Shown here piece after piece: positions 1-9,046 of a stretch of 64,000 nt of DNA. Within the stretch, counting starts at the first letter, position 1. The number at the start of each line of letters is the position of its first letter. Source of the stretch: Pseudomonas cichorii (lineage in GTDB: Bacteria > Pseudomonadota > Gammaproteobacteria > Pseudomonadales > Pseudomonadaceae); the NCBI RefSeq assembly GCF_015471405.1, contig NZ_BLVZ01000001.1:1-64000 (forward strand), in the 5' to 3' direction. The notes beneath the pieces were generated by a model, which made no database searches, was not told the DNA's origin, and saw only the letters and a list, made by a program, of their open reading frames with translations. The translations under genes and the position numbers were made by a program.

Positions 1-3000
1 GGTCGCCTGACGGTCAACGTCGGCACCTTCAACCAGACCGCCAGCGGGCAACTGCTGGCCTCGAGCGCGTTTGTGGGCACGGGTGGAAGCTGGACGAATG
101 AGGGGGTGATTGCCAGTGACGGGACGCTTAGTCTGAACCTGAGCGGGGGGTATGCGGGAGGTGGGCGTACGAGCAGCCTGGGCTCCTTGGGCCTCACCGC
201 CAGCCAGTTGGCACTGACCAGTACGGCGAGCCTTATGGGCGGCGCACGGACCGAACTCAATATCAGCGGTTTGGCCAGCAACTATGGGCGACTGACGTCG
301 GCGGCTGATTTGATCATCAATGCCGGGAGTGTGACCAACTACGGCACCTTGGGCACGACGCAAAACCTCACCTTCAATACTGCAAGCCTGCTTAACAGCC
401 AGGGTCTGATCTTCAGCGGCGGGGATATGCAGGCCAATGTGGGGAGTTTGACCAACCTGAAGGGCGACTTTTATGCGCTGAATAACTTGACCATTAAAGG
501 GTATGGCGTTGAGCGGGCCAATCAGGTCTCGAATATATCGGGCTCGATGGAGAGTGGCGGTAACTTTGCGATCAGCGCTACGGCTTTTGAAAACCGCACT
601 GAAGGTTCGGATAGCACGCAGGTTTCTACTGCGGGTCGGACTTTGGTGAAGGGGATTATTGCGATCAGGTGTTACGATTGCGATAGGCGTTTTTTGGCGG
701 ATTACGCTGTAAGAGAGTATTTTGAAGGTGGGCAAGATACTGATGTCACGGCTTCTGCGATATTGGCGTCGGGGCGGAACTTTACTTTTGCTGGAGGAGA
801 TTTTTTAAACAGTAAAAGTACTATCAGTGCTGTCGGGAATATAAGTGTCAATGCTGATAATGTAAGGAATATTGGGGCTGTTGGCGGAGCGGTAGAGCGT
901 ACTCGTATATATACTTCAACTAGCTGGGAGAGTTACGATGCTTTTAGAAGTTATAATCAGCGTAATAATCCGGACTTTCCTAATATCTATTACATAGATG
1001 ATGCTGGTGAGATTCGGCTGGGGGAGATTGTTGGTGAGGCATATAGTGCGAATGATGAGGGTGGGTGGACGTTTTATAATTATCTTATAAAAAATCCGAT
1101 AAATTCTACATATGCGAACAATGTATACTATGGTTATTATAGTGAGGGTGCATACAATAGACCTTTGCCTGTATCGTTGTATGATCGAAATAATCTTGTT
1201 GAAGTGCCTGAATTAATCACGCGCTCTGGGCTTGTAAGTGATGTTGAAAAGGTTGTAGATGGCGGAAGTTCTGGCCGAAGCGCCGTCATTCAATCTGGTG
1301 GTAATGTATCTATTACAGCCACCCAGAATTTGCAGAATAGTGTCATTCGCCAGGATTATGTAGCCGCTGGCGGCACCAGCAAAGTACAGGGCATCAGCCC
1401 CTCTGGTACTGGCACGGCGATCATCCGGGTCAACGCCCAACTGCCCCCCGATCTGTCCCAACAACAAGTTAACCCACTCACTCTGCCAGGCTTCAGCCTG
1501 CCTACCGGCCAGAACGGCCTGTTCCGCCTGAGTGCCCAGACCGGCAGTAACGTCGCCGCCACTCAAACCAGCACTGCGCCCCAAAACTGGACGCTTGGGA
1601 GTGCCAACGTGTCTGTCGCTCAACGCGAGCAGACCGTTTCCGATACCCAGAGAACCCTTCAGTTCGGGACAGCCGGGCAGGTTTCGACCGCCACTCGCCA
1701 ACTGGCTGATGTGGTCCGCCAGAACTCGGGCTTGAGCGCCAACGCTTCCGCCTTTGACTCCAGTGCTCCAGTCGATTCAGCGACCCGTCTGCAACTCACC
1801 GGCCATAGCGCCGGGTCCACGGGGCTGACACAGGTTGCCGACGTGACCCAGGTTCAGGGCCAGAACGGCACCGCTCCCTTGCCCGGTCAAGGGGCGACAA
1901 CCGTTCCCGTCATTACCCCTGTGGCTTCCAGCAACACCACGGCCCAGAACGGCCCAACCACGCCGACGGCTGTGCCGAACAACCAGGTCGCGCGTGTCCA
2001 GGCCTTGCCCGGCACCGCCGCGCCGTCCAACCCGCATAAATACCTGATCGAAACCAACCCGGTCCTGACCGAGTTGCGCCAGTTCATGAGTTCGGACTAC
2101 CTGCTGGCCAATCTGGGTTACGACCCGGAAGCCAGTGCGAGACGTCTCGGTGATGGCCTGTACGAACAGCGTCTCGTCCAGCAAGCCGTCGTGGCCCGTA
2201 CCGGTCAGGCATTCCTGGCCGGGCAGACCTCCAACGAGGCCCAACTCAAGTACCTGATGGATAACGCCATCGCCAGCAAGGAGCAACTGAACCTGGCGGT
2301 GGGCGTGTCATTGAGCTCACCCCAAGTGGCCGCCCTGACCCATGACATTGTCTGGCTCGAAGAACATGAGGTGAATGGCGAAAAAGTCCTCGTGCCCGTG
2401 CTTTACCTGGCCCAGGCCAACAATCGCCTGGGCCCGACCGGTGCGCTGATTGCAGGCAACGATGTCACGCTGACGGCAGGCCAAGAACTCGATAACGTCG
2501 GTACATTGCGTGCGACCAATAACCTGTCTGCAACGGCAGGTAACAATCTGGTTAACGTTGGTCTGATCGAGGCGGGTAATCGCCTTGACCTGCTGGCAGG
2601 CAACGACCTGATCAACAAGGCCGGCGGCATCCTGTATGGCCGCGATGTGACACTGACTGCTACCCGTGGCGATGTCATCAACGAGCGTACCGTCATTCGC
2701 GATCAGCAAAGTGCTGGGGTGCTTCAGGACTTCGTTGAGAATGCCGCCCGTATCGAGTCTGCAAACGATCTTGTTATGAAGGCTGGCCGCGATGTGATGA
2801 ATATCGGTGGCACCCTGCAGGCCGGTCGCGACCTCAGTTTGATTGCCGGTCGTGACGTGAGTATCGACGCGGTACAAAAGGAAAAGGTAAACAACCTCAG
2901 CGTGAACAACACCCAGTCCAGCATCACGCAACTGGGCTCCAGCGTTAGTGTAGGCCGTGACCTGATAGCCCAGTCAGGCCGTGACATCAGCATTATCGCC

Positions 3001-6000
3001 AGCAATATTGACGCCAAGCGTGACATCGCCATGGCCGCGACAGAAAACCTGACCCTGTCGTCTGCTGCGGATGAACAACATTCGTCCAGCAAGGCCAAAA
3101 AGTCCACCTCTCAGCAGGATCGTATCGATCAGGTTTCTGCCTCAATGAATGCGGGTGGCAACGTTGACTTGGGCGCTGGAAACAGCATGGCAATAATTGC
3201 CAGCCATATTCGAGGGGGCGGGAATCTTGATATCGATGCTGCTCAAAACCTCACTATAACTTCTGCGGCAGACGAGCAGCATTCTTACAGTAAGACTAAA
3301 AAAGTTACCTCCCAGCAGGACCGTGTCACTCAGGTTTCCAGCACCTTGAGTGCCGGGGGGAATGTTGCTTTGGGCTCCGGGAAAGATATGGAAATAATTG
3401 CCAGTCATATCCGTGGAGAAGGGGATGTCGATATCGATGCTGCCCAAGATCTTACTATTACTTCAGCCATGGATGAGAGTGCCTCGTTCTATTCTAAAAA
3501 GAGTAAAGGCTCTTTTGGGCGAGGTAGTAGCAAGCAGCAAGAGAGTTATGACAGTACAAACGTAGCCTCGATAATCGAGGCGGGTGGCGACTTGACTGTC
3601 AATACCAGTAAGTCTGTTGATGATGGAATTGTTCTGGATGGTGGCCATAACGTAACGGTCATTGGCAGCCAGTTGAGAGCGGGTGACGATTTGCTGGTAG
3701 GCGCTACGAACGATGTAGCAGTGCTATCGGGAGTTGAAGAGCATGGCTCCTATAGCAAGAAAACCAAGTCCGGTTTCCTGGGTTTGTCAAAAAGTGGCAA
3801 GAGTCAATTAACGACTACTGCCTCTCAGGTCGCCAGTGAGCTTGAGGCTGATAACGATGTAGTGATTGCGGCAGGGAATGATGTTCGTTTGCGCGCCAGT
3901 GAAACCTCGGCTGGCAACGATGTCGAGTTGCGAGCAGGGTTGGTCAACGATAGTGGCGACATCAATCTGGTTTCAGCCAATGACACCGCTTACAGCCGCA
4001 GTGAAGAGTATAAAAAGAAAACCGGACTTTCTGCCTCGGGTGGTTTCATTTCCATCAGTTCAGCCAAAGAGGCAGGTCGGGAAGCGCAAAGCAGCACCAG
4101 TGTAGGTAGCAATGTATTGGCCGACCGTGATGCAACGTTGCAAGCCACGCGAGATGTCAATGTACTGGGCAGCGGTATTAGCGCTGGGCGTAACGTCAGT
4201 CTGAATGCTGGGCGTGACGTAAACATTGCAGCGGCGCAAAACGAAAGTGCTGAGCAGGAGTGGTCCAAGAACAAGCAGGTGGGTATTGGTGTTTCCGGTA
4301 ATGACAATGGTGTGAGCCTTTTCATTGGCGCCGATAGCCTTCAGGAAAAGGCCCGACTTGAACAACAGACCGCAGCAGCCAGCCAGGTCAGTGCGGGTCA
4401 GGATCTGGTCATCAATGCCAAGCGAGATATCAATCAGATCGGTTCTGATCTGAATGCCTCCAATGACATTGATCTGACCGCCGGGCGCAATATCAATATT
4501 GATGCAGCCCGCGAGACTCAACTGGTCGAGCAGCAGCGTGAAACCGAACGGAGTGGTCTTGGTGTAAGCATCAACCACAATTATGGGAAGACTAAAGATG
4601 CTGTTAGCGGCGCGGGCCAAGGCGATGATGCCGTCAGTCAAGGGTCAAGTACGCTAAAAGGCATTGATGCTATCGGGCAGTTTCTCGCAGGTCCGACAGC
4701 GGACGTCAAACTCGGAAACAGCAAGCAGAGCACCAGCCAAGAGATCATTGAGCAGACCAGCAGATCTTCAACCCTCAATGCTGGCAACGATGTAAACATG
4801 ACCGCCGGTAACGATGTCACGGTCAAGGGTGGTCAGTTGCAGGCTGGACGCGACATTAATATCAAAGGCCGTGATATCACCCTTGATGTAGCGAAAGACA
4901 GCATCAGTCAGGAGAGCAGCCAAAGTGAAAGTTGGGGCGGTATCCATGGAGGCACCAGTGGTGGTTTCAAATTGGGTATTGGTGGCAGTTACGGTGTTGC
5001 CAGCGAAGATGGGACTTATGGTTCGTCAACCGCGACCCAGGCTGCAGCAGGTCGGGATATCAATCTGGATGCCAGCAACGACATAAACCTTGTTGGTACT
5101 CAGGTTATGGCGGGTAGAGACATAGACCTCAATGCCGGCAACGACTTGAATATCCGTTCGGCACAGAATGAGAGCAACAGTGAAAGTGACCGTCATAGCG
5201 GTGGCGGTGAGGTTGGCCTGACTTTCGGCTCTCAAGGTGTTGGTGTGTATGCCAGTGTCAGTATGGGCAAGGGGAATCTGGATCGTGACAGCGCTCGCCA
5301 GCAGAATGCTTCCCTCAATGCAGGTAACCAACTTGGCTTTAGCAGTGGAAACGATACCAATGTGGCGGGTGCCACATTGCGTGGCGATGAGGTAGTTGGG
5401 CGTGTAGGTGGTGATCTCAATGTCTCTTCAGTGACTGACACCGGTAAGGTTGAAGGCAAGGAGTTCGACATTAATGCCACCGTGACTATCGGTCCGGGTG
5501 CGGGTATCAGTGGCTCTGTGGGATATGGCGCGACCAATGGTTCAACCAATTGGGTTGGGCAGCAGACGAGTATCACTGCCAAAGACAAGGTCGATATACG
5601 AACTGAAAATCATACTCAGCTTGATGGTGCTCTGATTGCGTCCGACAGCGGAAATCTCAAGCTGGATACTGGAACGCTGGGCTTCAGCGATATTGCGGGG
5701 AAAGACAAGGAGCATGGTTATTACCTGAATGTCGGGGGGACCTATAACCCGAGTGGTTCCACAGCTCAGGACCCTAGCCAGGAAGGTAAAGGTGAAAAGT
5801 CCAAGAATGGCTGGAGTGTCGAGGGCTGGAACTATGAGAAGGACCGCGAGCAGATCGTACGAGCGACTGTCGGCGCTGGTGAAGTTGTCGTACGCAATGA
5901 TGCAGAAACGGGAGGTGACTCTACTGCAGGGTTGAACCGTGATGTAAGCAAAGCGTACGAAATTACCAAGGATGAGGAGTCGCGTACTGATCTCTACGTT

Positions 6001-7248
6001 TCTAAATCTTCTCTTGAGGCGGTATCAAACCCCAAAGCAACACTTCAGCAGTGGCAAAAAAACATTTCTCTTTATGGAGAAAATAGTAAAGAGGCTGTAG
6101 GAAAGCTGATTGATTTGCTTGTTTTGATGGCCTTATTGCCTCGGGAGGCAGTATCAGGCAGGGGAGTGGAAACAGCAGAAATCTTTGTTTTTGCAAGAGA
6201 AAATGAGCGTCAACTTTCTAGCCAGGACGCAGGAAAGAGAGCTGATAGGGTTCGATTGCTGTTAAATGCTGTAGCGCAAGGAGAACTTGGTCCGGACAGC
6301 GAAGCTGTTGTGTCGCGTCTTTCGGCCCTCGCAGCGGAAGATCCTACTAAAGCAATGCGGGCAATTGGTTTATTGGCCTCTTTGAGTGAGCGAAGCAGCG
6401 GTGTATCTCATTTTGTCCCGATAGCTGCTTTGGGGGCGGGAGCGATTGCCGCTCTTGGCGGGGCTCTGGTGGTAACGGCGAGCACGCCAGAAAACCAAGA
6501 GCGAATGAAAGAAGCTGCTAACGCAGTTGTAAATGCTGTCGCCCAATCAGGTCAAACGGCACAAATACAAACCAGTATATCCATAGAAATATGGAAGATT
6601 TTTTTCAATACGACCTTTCCGGTGCATCTGCTGGATGCTGAAAATAGTAGATTGGTAAACCCAATCGTCGAGGCTCAATCTCCTAATCCTGCCAGTGGCG
6701 GGTACGCTGCAGGTTCTCCAGTAACCACTCCGATTTCTACAGGAGGTAGTCAGGTCGTAGATCAGGCGGCGAATGACTATTCCAATCCCATCGCAGAGCT
6801 TCCGGCTCCTGGGGTTATGAACCAAGATAATGGTGATAAAAGCGTACCGAATCTTACTGAAAGGGGGACGTTGGTCAATCTCCGTCCTGGTGATGTTGCT
6901 ATTGCGCAGCGACCAGTGAGAGCACTTGTGCAAGATGATACAGGCCGTTACTGGTTGCAAACCTCTACAGGACAGAGGCTAACGCCTTCGGGGTCATATG
7001 ACTTTGTAACGATGCCGGATGGTACTATTCGTGTCGCTAGACCTAACGTGAATGAAGACTTTTCAACCCATCTTGGATTGAGCGGTGGGGGTGAGGTAAA
7101 GTATGCAGGATCTATACGGTTCGGAAATAATGAAGGACCAAATAGAGGGGTAATAACTCAGTGGACTAACAATTCGGGGCACTACCAACCTCCCGCAACT
7201 TTAAAAGGTAGTGCTGGGTTGCCGCAGGATTTATTTAAAATAAGGTAG
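1..7248 (+). CDS. Filamentous haemagglutinin / CdiA-type contact-dependent toxin (5' end missing)
   Basis: The frame is open from base 1 to a TAA at 7246-7248, so about 2415 residues of a larger protein are present. The GTG at 73 is internal, not a start. Known family role: a TpsB partner exports a long beta-helical stick that delivers a C-terminal toxin into neighbouring cells. Visible order: haemagglutinin repeats (bases 1-620); an AT-rich Tyr/Asn-rich block (about 630-1330); a Gln/Thr/Pro-rich linker (1360-2030); a conserved block (2030-2420); then many repeats of the form AGxDxxLxA (2420-5700). The tail after about 5900 lacks the VENN motif typical of many CdiA proteins. It contains a hydrophobic Ala/Gly segment near residue 2140 and ends with a segment containing SGHYQPP. 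I do not recognise the toxin fold. TpsB and the signal peptide lie outside the window. Class is confident; toxin activity is unknown. Confidence 0.88.
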   Translation, partial: GRLTVNVGTFNQTASGQLLASSAFVGTGGSWTNEGVIASDGTLSLNLSGGYAGGGRTSSLGSLGLTASQLALTSTASLMGGARTELNISGLASNYGRLTSAADLIINAGSVTNYGTLGTTQNLTFNTASLLNSQGLIFSGGDMQANVGSLTNLKGDFYALNNLTIKGYGVERANQVSNISGSMESGGNFAISATAFENRTEGSDSTQVSTAGRTLVKGIIAIRCYDCDRRFLADYAVREYFEGGQDTDVTASAILASGRNFTFAGGDFLNSKSTISAVGNISVNADNVRNIGAVGGAVERTRIYTSTSWESYDAFRSYNQRNNPDFPNIYYIDDAGEIRLGEIVGEAYSANDEGGWTFYNYLIKNPINSTYANNVYYGYYSEGAYNRPLPVSLYDRNNLVEVPELITRSGLVSDVEKVVDGGSSGRSAVIQSGGNVSITATQNLQNSVIRQDYVAAGGTSKVQGISPSGTGTAIIRVNAQLPPDLSQQQVNPLTLPGFSLPTGQNGLFRLSAQTGSNVAATQTSTAPQNWTLGSANVSVAQREQTVSDTQRTLQFGTAGQVSTATRQLADVVRQNSGLSANASAFDSSAPVDSATRLQLTGHSAGSTGLTQVADVTQVQGQNGTAPLPGQGATTVPVITPVASSNTTAQNGPTTPTAVPNNQVARVQALPGTAAPSNPHKYLIETNPVLTELRQFMSSDYLLANLGYDPEASARRLGDGLYEQRLVQQAVVARTGQAFLAGQTSNEAQLKYLMDNAIASKEQLNLAVGVSLSSPQVAALTHDIVWLEEHEVNGEKVLVPVLYLAQANNRLGPTGALIAGNDVTLTAGQELDNVGTLRATNNLSATAGNNLVNVGLIEAGNRLDLLAGNDLINKAGGILYGRDVTLTATRGDVINERTVIRDQQSAGVLQDFVENAARIESANDLVMKAGRDVMNIGGTLQAGRDLSLIAGRDVSIDAVQKEKVNNLSVNNTQSSITQLGSSVSVGRDLIAQSGRDISIIASNIDAKRDIAMAATENLTLSSAADEQHSSSKAKKSTSQQDRIDQVSASMNAGGNVDLGAGNSMAIIASHIRGGGNLDIDAAQNLTITSAADEQHSYSKTKKVTSQQDRVTQVSSTLSAGGNVALGSGKDMEIIASHIRGEGDVDIDAAQDLTITSAMDESASFYSKKSKGSFGRGSSKQQESYDSTNVASIIEAGGDLTVNTSKSVDDGIVLDGGHNVTVIGSQLRAGDDLLVGATNDVAVLSGVEEHGSYSKKTKSGFLGLSKSGKSQLTTTASQVASELEADNDVVIAAGNDVRLRASETSAGNDVELRAGLVNDSGDINLVSANDTAYSRSEEYKKKTGLSASGGFISISSAKEAGREAQSSTSVGSNVLADRDATLQATRDVNVLGSGISAGRNVSLNAGRDVNIAAAQNESAEQEWSKNKQVGIGVSGNDNGVSLFIGADSLQEKARLEQQTAAASQVSAGQDLVINAKRDINQIGSDLNASNDIDLTAGRNINIDAARETQLVEQQRETERSGLGVSINHNYGKTKDAVSGAGQGDDAVSQGSSTLKGIDAIGQFLAGPTADVKLGNSKQSTSQEIIEQTSRSSTLNAGNDVNMTAGNDVTVKGGQLQAGRDINIKGRDITLDVAKDSISQESSQSESWGGIHGGTSGGFKLGIGGSYGVASEDGTYGSSTATQAAAGRDINLDASNDINLVGTQVMAGRDIDLNAGNDLNIRSAQNESNSESDRHSGGGEVGLTFGSQGVGVYASVSMGKGNLDRDSARQQNASLNAGNQLGFSSGNDTNVAGATLRGDEVVGRVGGDLNVSSVTDTGKVEGKEFDINATVTIGPGAGISGSVGYGATNGSTNWVGQQTSITAKDKVDIRTENHTQLDGALIASDSGNLKLDTGTLGFSDIAGKDKEHGYYLNVGGTYNPSGSTAQDPSQEGKGEKSKNGWSVEGWNYEKDREQIVRATVGAGEVVVRNDAETGGDSTAGLNRDVSKAYEITKDEESRTDLYVSKSSLEAVSNPKATLQQWQKNISLYGENSKEAVGKLIDLLVLMALLPREAVSGRGVETAEIFVFARENERQLSSQDAGKRADRVRLLLNAVAQGELGPDSEAVVSRLSALAAEDPTKAMRAIGLLASLSERSSGVSHFVPIAALGAGAIAALGGALVVTASTPENQERMKEAANAVVNAVAQSGQTAQIQTSISIEIWKIFFNTTFPVHLLDAENSRLVNPIVEAQSPNPASGGYAAGSPVTTPISTGGSQVVDQAANDYSNPIAELPAPGVMNQDNGDKSVPNLTERGTLVNLRPGDVAIAQRPVRALVQDDTGRYWLQTSTGQRLTPSGSYDFVTMPDGTIRVARPNVNEDFSTHLGLSGGGEVKYAGSIRFGNNEGPNRGVITQWTNNSGHYQPPATLKGSAGLPQDLFKIR
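3061..3462 (+). repeat. Two exact-period 201-bp tandem repeats inside the haemagglutinin gene
   Basis: Bases 3061-3261 and 3262-3462 encode two successive 67-residue copies. Each copy opens with SAADEQHS and continues through a Lys-rich stretch, TSQQDR, AGGNV, IIASHIRG and DIDAAQ. A third, diverged start (SAMDES) begins at 3463. The period is exactly 67 codons, so gain or loss of a copy keeps the frame. This is the clearest repeat of the FHA-2 beta-helix region. Confidence 0.8.
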
Positions 7249-7256
7249 CGCAATCA

Positions 7257-7658
7257 ATGGACGAAAAGCAAAAAAAACTACGTGCGCAGCTTGCCAGGTT
7301 AAGTTCTGCGCAAGCTGCTGAGCAGTTGATAAATATGTATCCGCTAGAGTCGATGGATTTTGGTGAGGCCCTGTTGTTAATTCCTCACCTCTCTTGGAAA
7401 CAATCTGATCAAAAGAAATTGGCTCGACATTTTTTTAAGAAATTACCTTTTGCCAGTGCTCGAGGGTATGAAGCTTTTTCATCAATCATGTCTGTAAAAA
7501 ACATGCTGGAGTGTGTTCGTGAACGTTTTCCGATGAGTCCTTCTGATATGAATTTATTGTTTTATCATTTGATTCCCGTTCTTAGTCTGGCAGCGAAGAA
7601 TGATCGAGATCATCAATTGATTTTAGCGTTCCTGAAGGATTTTGATTTGGGTACGTAA
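7257..7658 (+). CDS. Small protein after the CdiA-like toxin, immunity candidate 1
   Basis: An ATG begins 8 bases after the toxin stop, which fits a toxin-immunity operon. It encodes 133 residues with no signal peptide or membrane segment, so it is probably cytoplasmic. The N-terminus is Lys/Gln-rich and helical (MDEKQKKLRAQLARL), the rest mostly helical and leucine-rich. Base composition is AT-rich like the toxin tail and unlike the flanking chromosome, suggesting that tail and gene moved together. The family is not recognised. In contact-dependent inhibition systems the gene directly after the toxin codes for its immunity protein, so that role is inferred from position only. Confidence 0.6.
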   Translation: MDEKQKKLRAQLARLSSAQAAEQLINMYPLESMDFGEALLLIPHLSWKQSDQKKLARHFFKKLPFASARGYEAFSSIMSVKNMLECVRERFPMSPSDMNLLFYHLIPVLSLAAKNDRDHQLILAFLKDFDLGT

Positions 7659-7670
7659 TAGGTGAGTGGA

Positions 7671-8003
7671 ATGAAAGATTTGAATGATGTAAGAGAGCTT
7701 ATGGTTTCGATTTTTAGATATAAGGAGGTGGATTTCTTTGATGGGGAGTGGAGTTCTAACTATAAGCTCAACTGGGGGGAAGAGCTTGAAGCTCTTGTGA
7801 GGGATGCCTTGGGTGATGTGGGTAAGTTAAGTTCAGCCTTGAATTCTGGCGATGATGTTATGGCTGTTGCAGCTGTAGCAATGGCCAGAGTTAGGTTTTT
7901 GAAGCTTTCCGATTTTTTCTTTGCAATTCATGAGGATTTTGAAAAGCTATTACATTTGAAGGAGGTTGAGTGGCCGGATATACCAGATGATTATGTGTAT
8001 TGA
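7671..8003 (+). CDS. Second small protein after the toxin, immunity candidate 2
   Basis: This encodes 110 residues from ATG 7671, with AGGTG six bases upstream. A GTG at 7662 would add three residues but has a poorer ribosome-binding site. The gene begins 12 bases after the previous stop. The protein is acidic and aromatic (VDFFDGEWSSNYKLNW early, WPDIPDDYVY at the C-terminus), without membrane segments. It is AT-rich like its neighbour. The family is not recognised. It may be a second immunity protein, an orphan immunity gene left by an older toxin, or a partner of the first. No toxin module is readable in the 190 bases that follow. Confidence 0.5.
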   Translation: MKDLNDVRELMVSIFRYKEVDFFDGEWSSNYKLNWGEELEALVRDALGDVGKLSSALNSGDDVMAVAAVAMARVRFLKLSDFFFAIHEDFEKLLHLKEVEWPDIPDDYVY

Positions 8004-8195
8004 TGGTTTGTAGATGTGTCTAGGGGGAAGGTGGTTTTATGTTTGGTCGGCCTCCTTGGGCGTAGGTTCTCTCGCTAAAAGTATTTGTCCATAGTCTGAG
8101 TGTGAATAGTTTAAATTTCGTATGAGGAGCGAGTACAGATTTTACAAGTGCTGTATCGGCGGATATCACTAAAGCATGCGGCATGAAAATAATCC

Positions 8196-8765
8196 CTACA
8201 GCTCTATCTTATAAACAACCTGCCCCCGCTCCAGCGGATCCGGATGACACTCAAACCCCAACGCCCGCGCCAGCCCAAACATCCTTGAATTCCTAACCGA
8301 ATCTATCGAAAACATCCGGTAAAACCCGTTCAGCCGCGCAGCATTCATAAGGTGCTGCATCAGCAATTTGCCCAGCCCAACGCCTTGCCATTTCTCCGCA
8401 ACCACCACTGCACATTCGCAGCAGTAATCGCCTTCTGTTGCAGCGTAGCGGCTGAGGCCTATTTCGGTCAGTTGGTGGTTGTCCTCCATGATCAGGGCGA
8501 CATAGGTCATGCGTTGTTGGTAGTCGATGTCCATGATCTGGTCGAGAGCCAGCGGGGCTGGTTCGTTGTTGGGGGAGAGGAAGCGGAAGTGGTGGGTCTG
8601 TGGCGACAGGCTGGTAATGAATCCGAACTCCCGTTGCCGGTCGTCTTCCTGGATCGGTCTGATCAGCAGGTGGGTGCCGTCGTTCAGTTCTTCGATCCAG
8701 TGAATGAAGCGCAGGTCAGGGGTGTAGAGGTCGTCGCTGATCTGGTCGCTGGTGACAGTGTTCAT
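8196..8765 (-). CDS. GNAT-family N-acetyltransferase
   Basis: This encodes 189 residues from ATG 8765, which has AGGGG at a normal distance; an in-frame ATG at 8771 sits too close to it. The fold is GNAT: RPIQEDD near the N-terminus starts the first strand and helix, and the acetyl-CoA pyrophosphate loop is visible as QGVGLGKLL, followed by the helix LMQHLMNAA. Proteins of this kind transfer acetyl from acetyl-CoA to an amine; the substrate cannot be read here. It is convergent with the CdiA immunity candidates and divergent from the LysR gene, and appears to be transcribed alone. Confidence 0.8.
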   Translation of the reverse strand: MNTVTSDQISDDLYTPDLRFIHWIEELNDGTHLLIRPIQEDDRQREFGFITSLSPQTHHFRFLSPNNEPAPLALDQIMDIDYQQRMTYVALIMEDNHQLTEIGLSRYAATEGDYCCECAVVVAEKWQGVGLGKLLMQHLMNAARLNGFYRMFSIDSVRNSRMFGLARALGFECHPDPLERGQVVYKIEL

Positions 8766-9046
8766 GTCCATCCCCTGAAACGCCGTACATTGATTGAGCA
8801 GGCTGTTTTTTACCTTTTACGCTGCGGCAACCTTCATGCCGTGATCCAGATCAATGTTCCCCAAGGAAGCCATGATCCGGCGTATCAGGATGTGGTGTCG
8901 CCCTGCAGGTTTCCGGATCGAAACCCGGCTACCGCAAGATGAGTCATTGGTTTACCGTTAGCGCTTTGGCGAACAGTTCCACGGCAGCAGATGGTGTAAC
9001 TGACAAGCCTGGGGTGTATGCCCTGATACTCATTAGGAACGGATTG

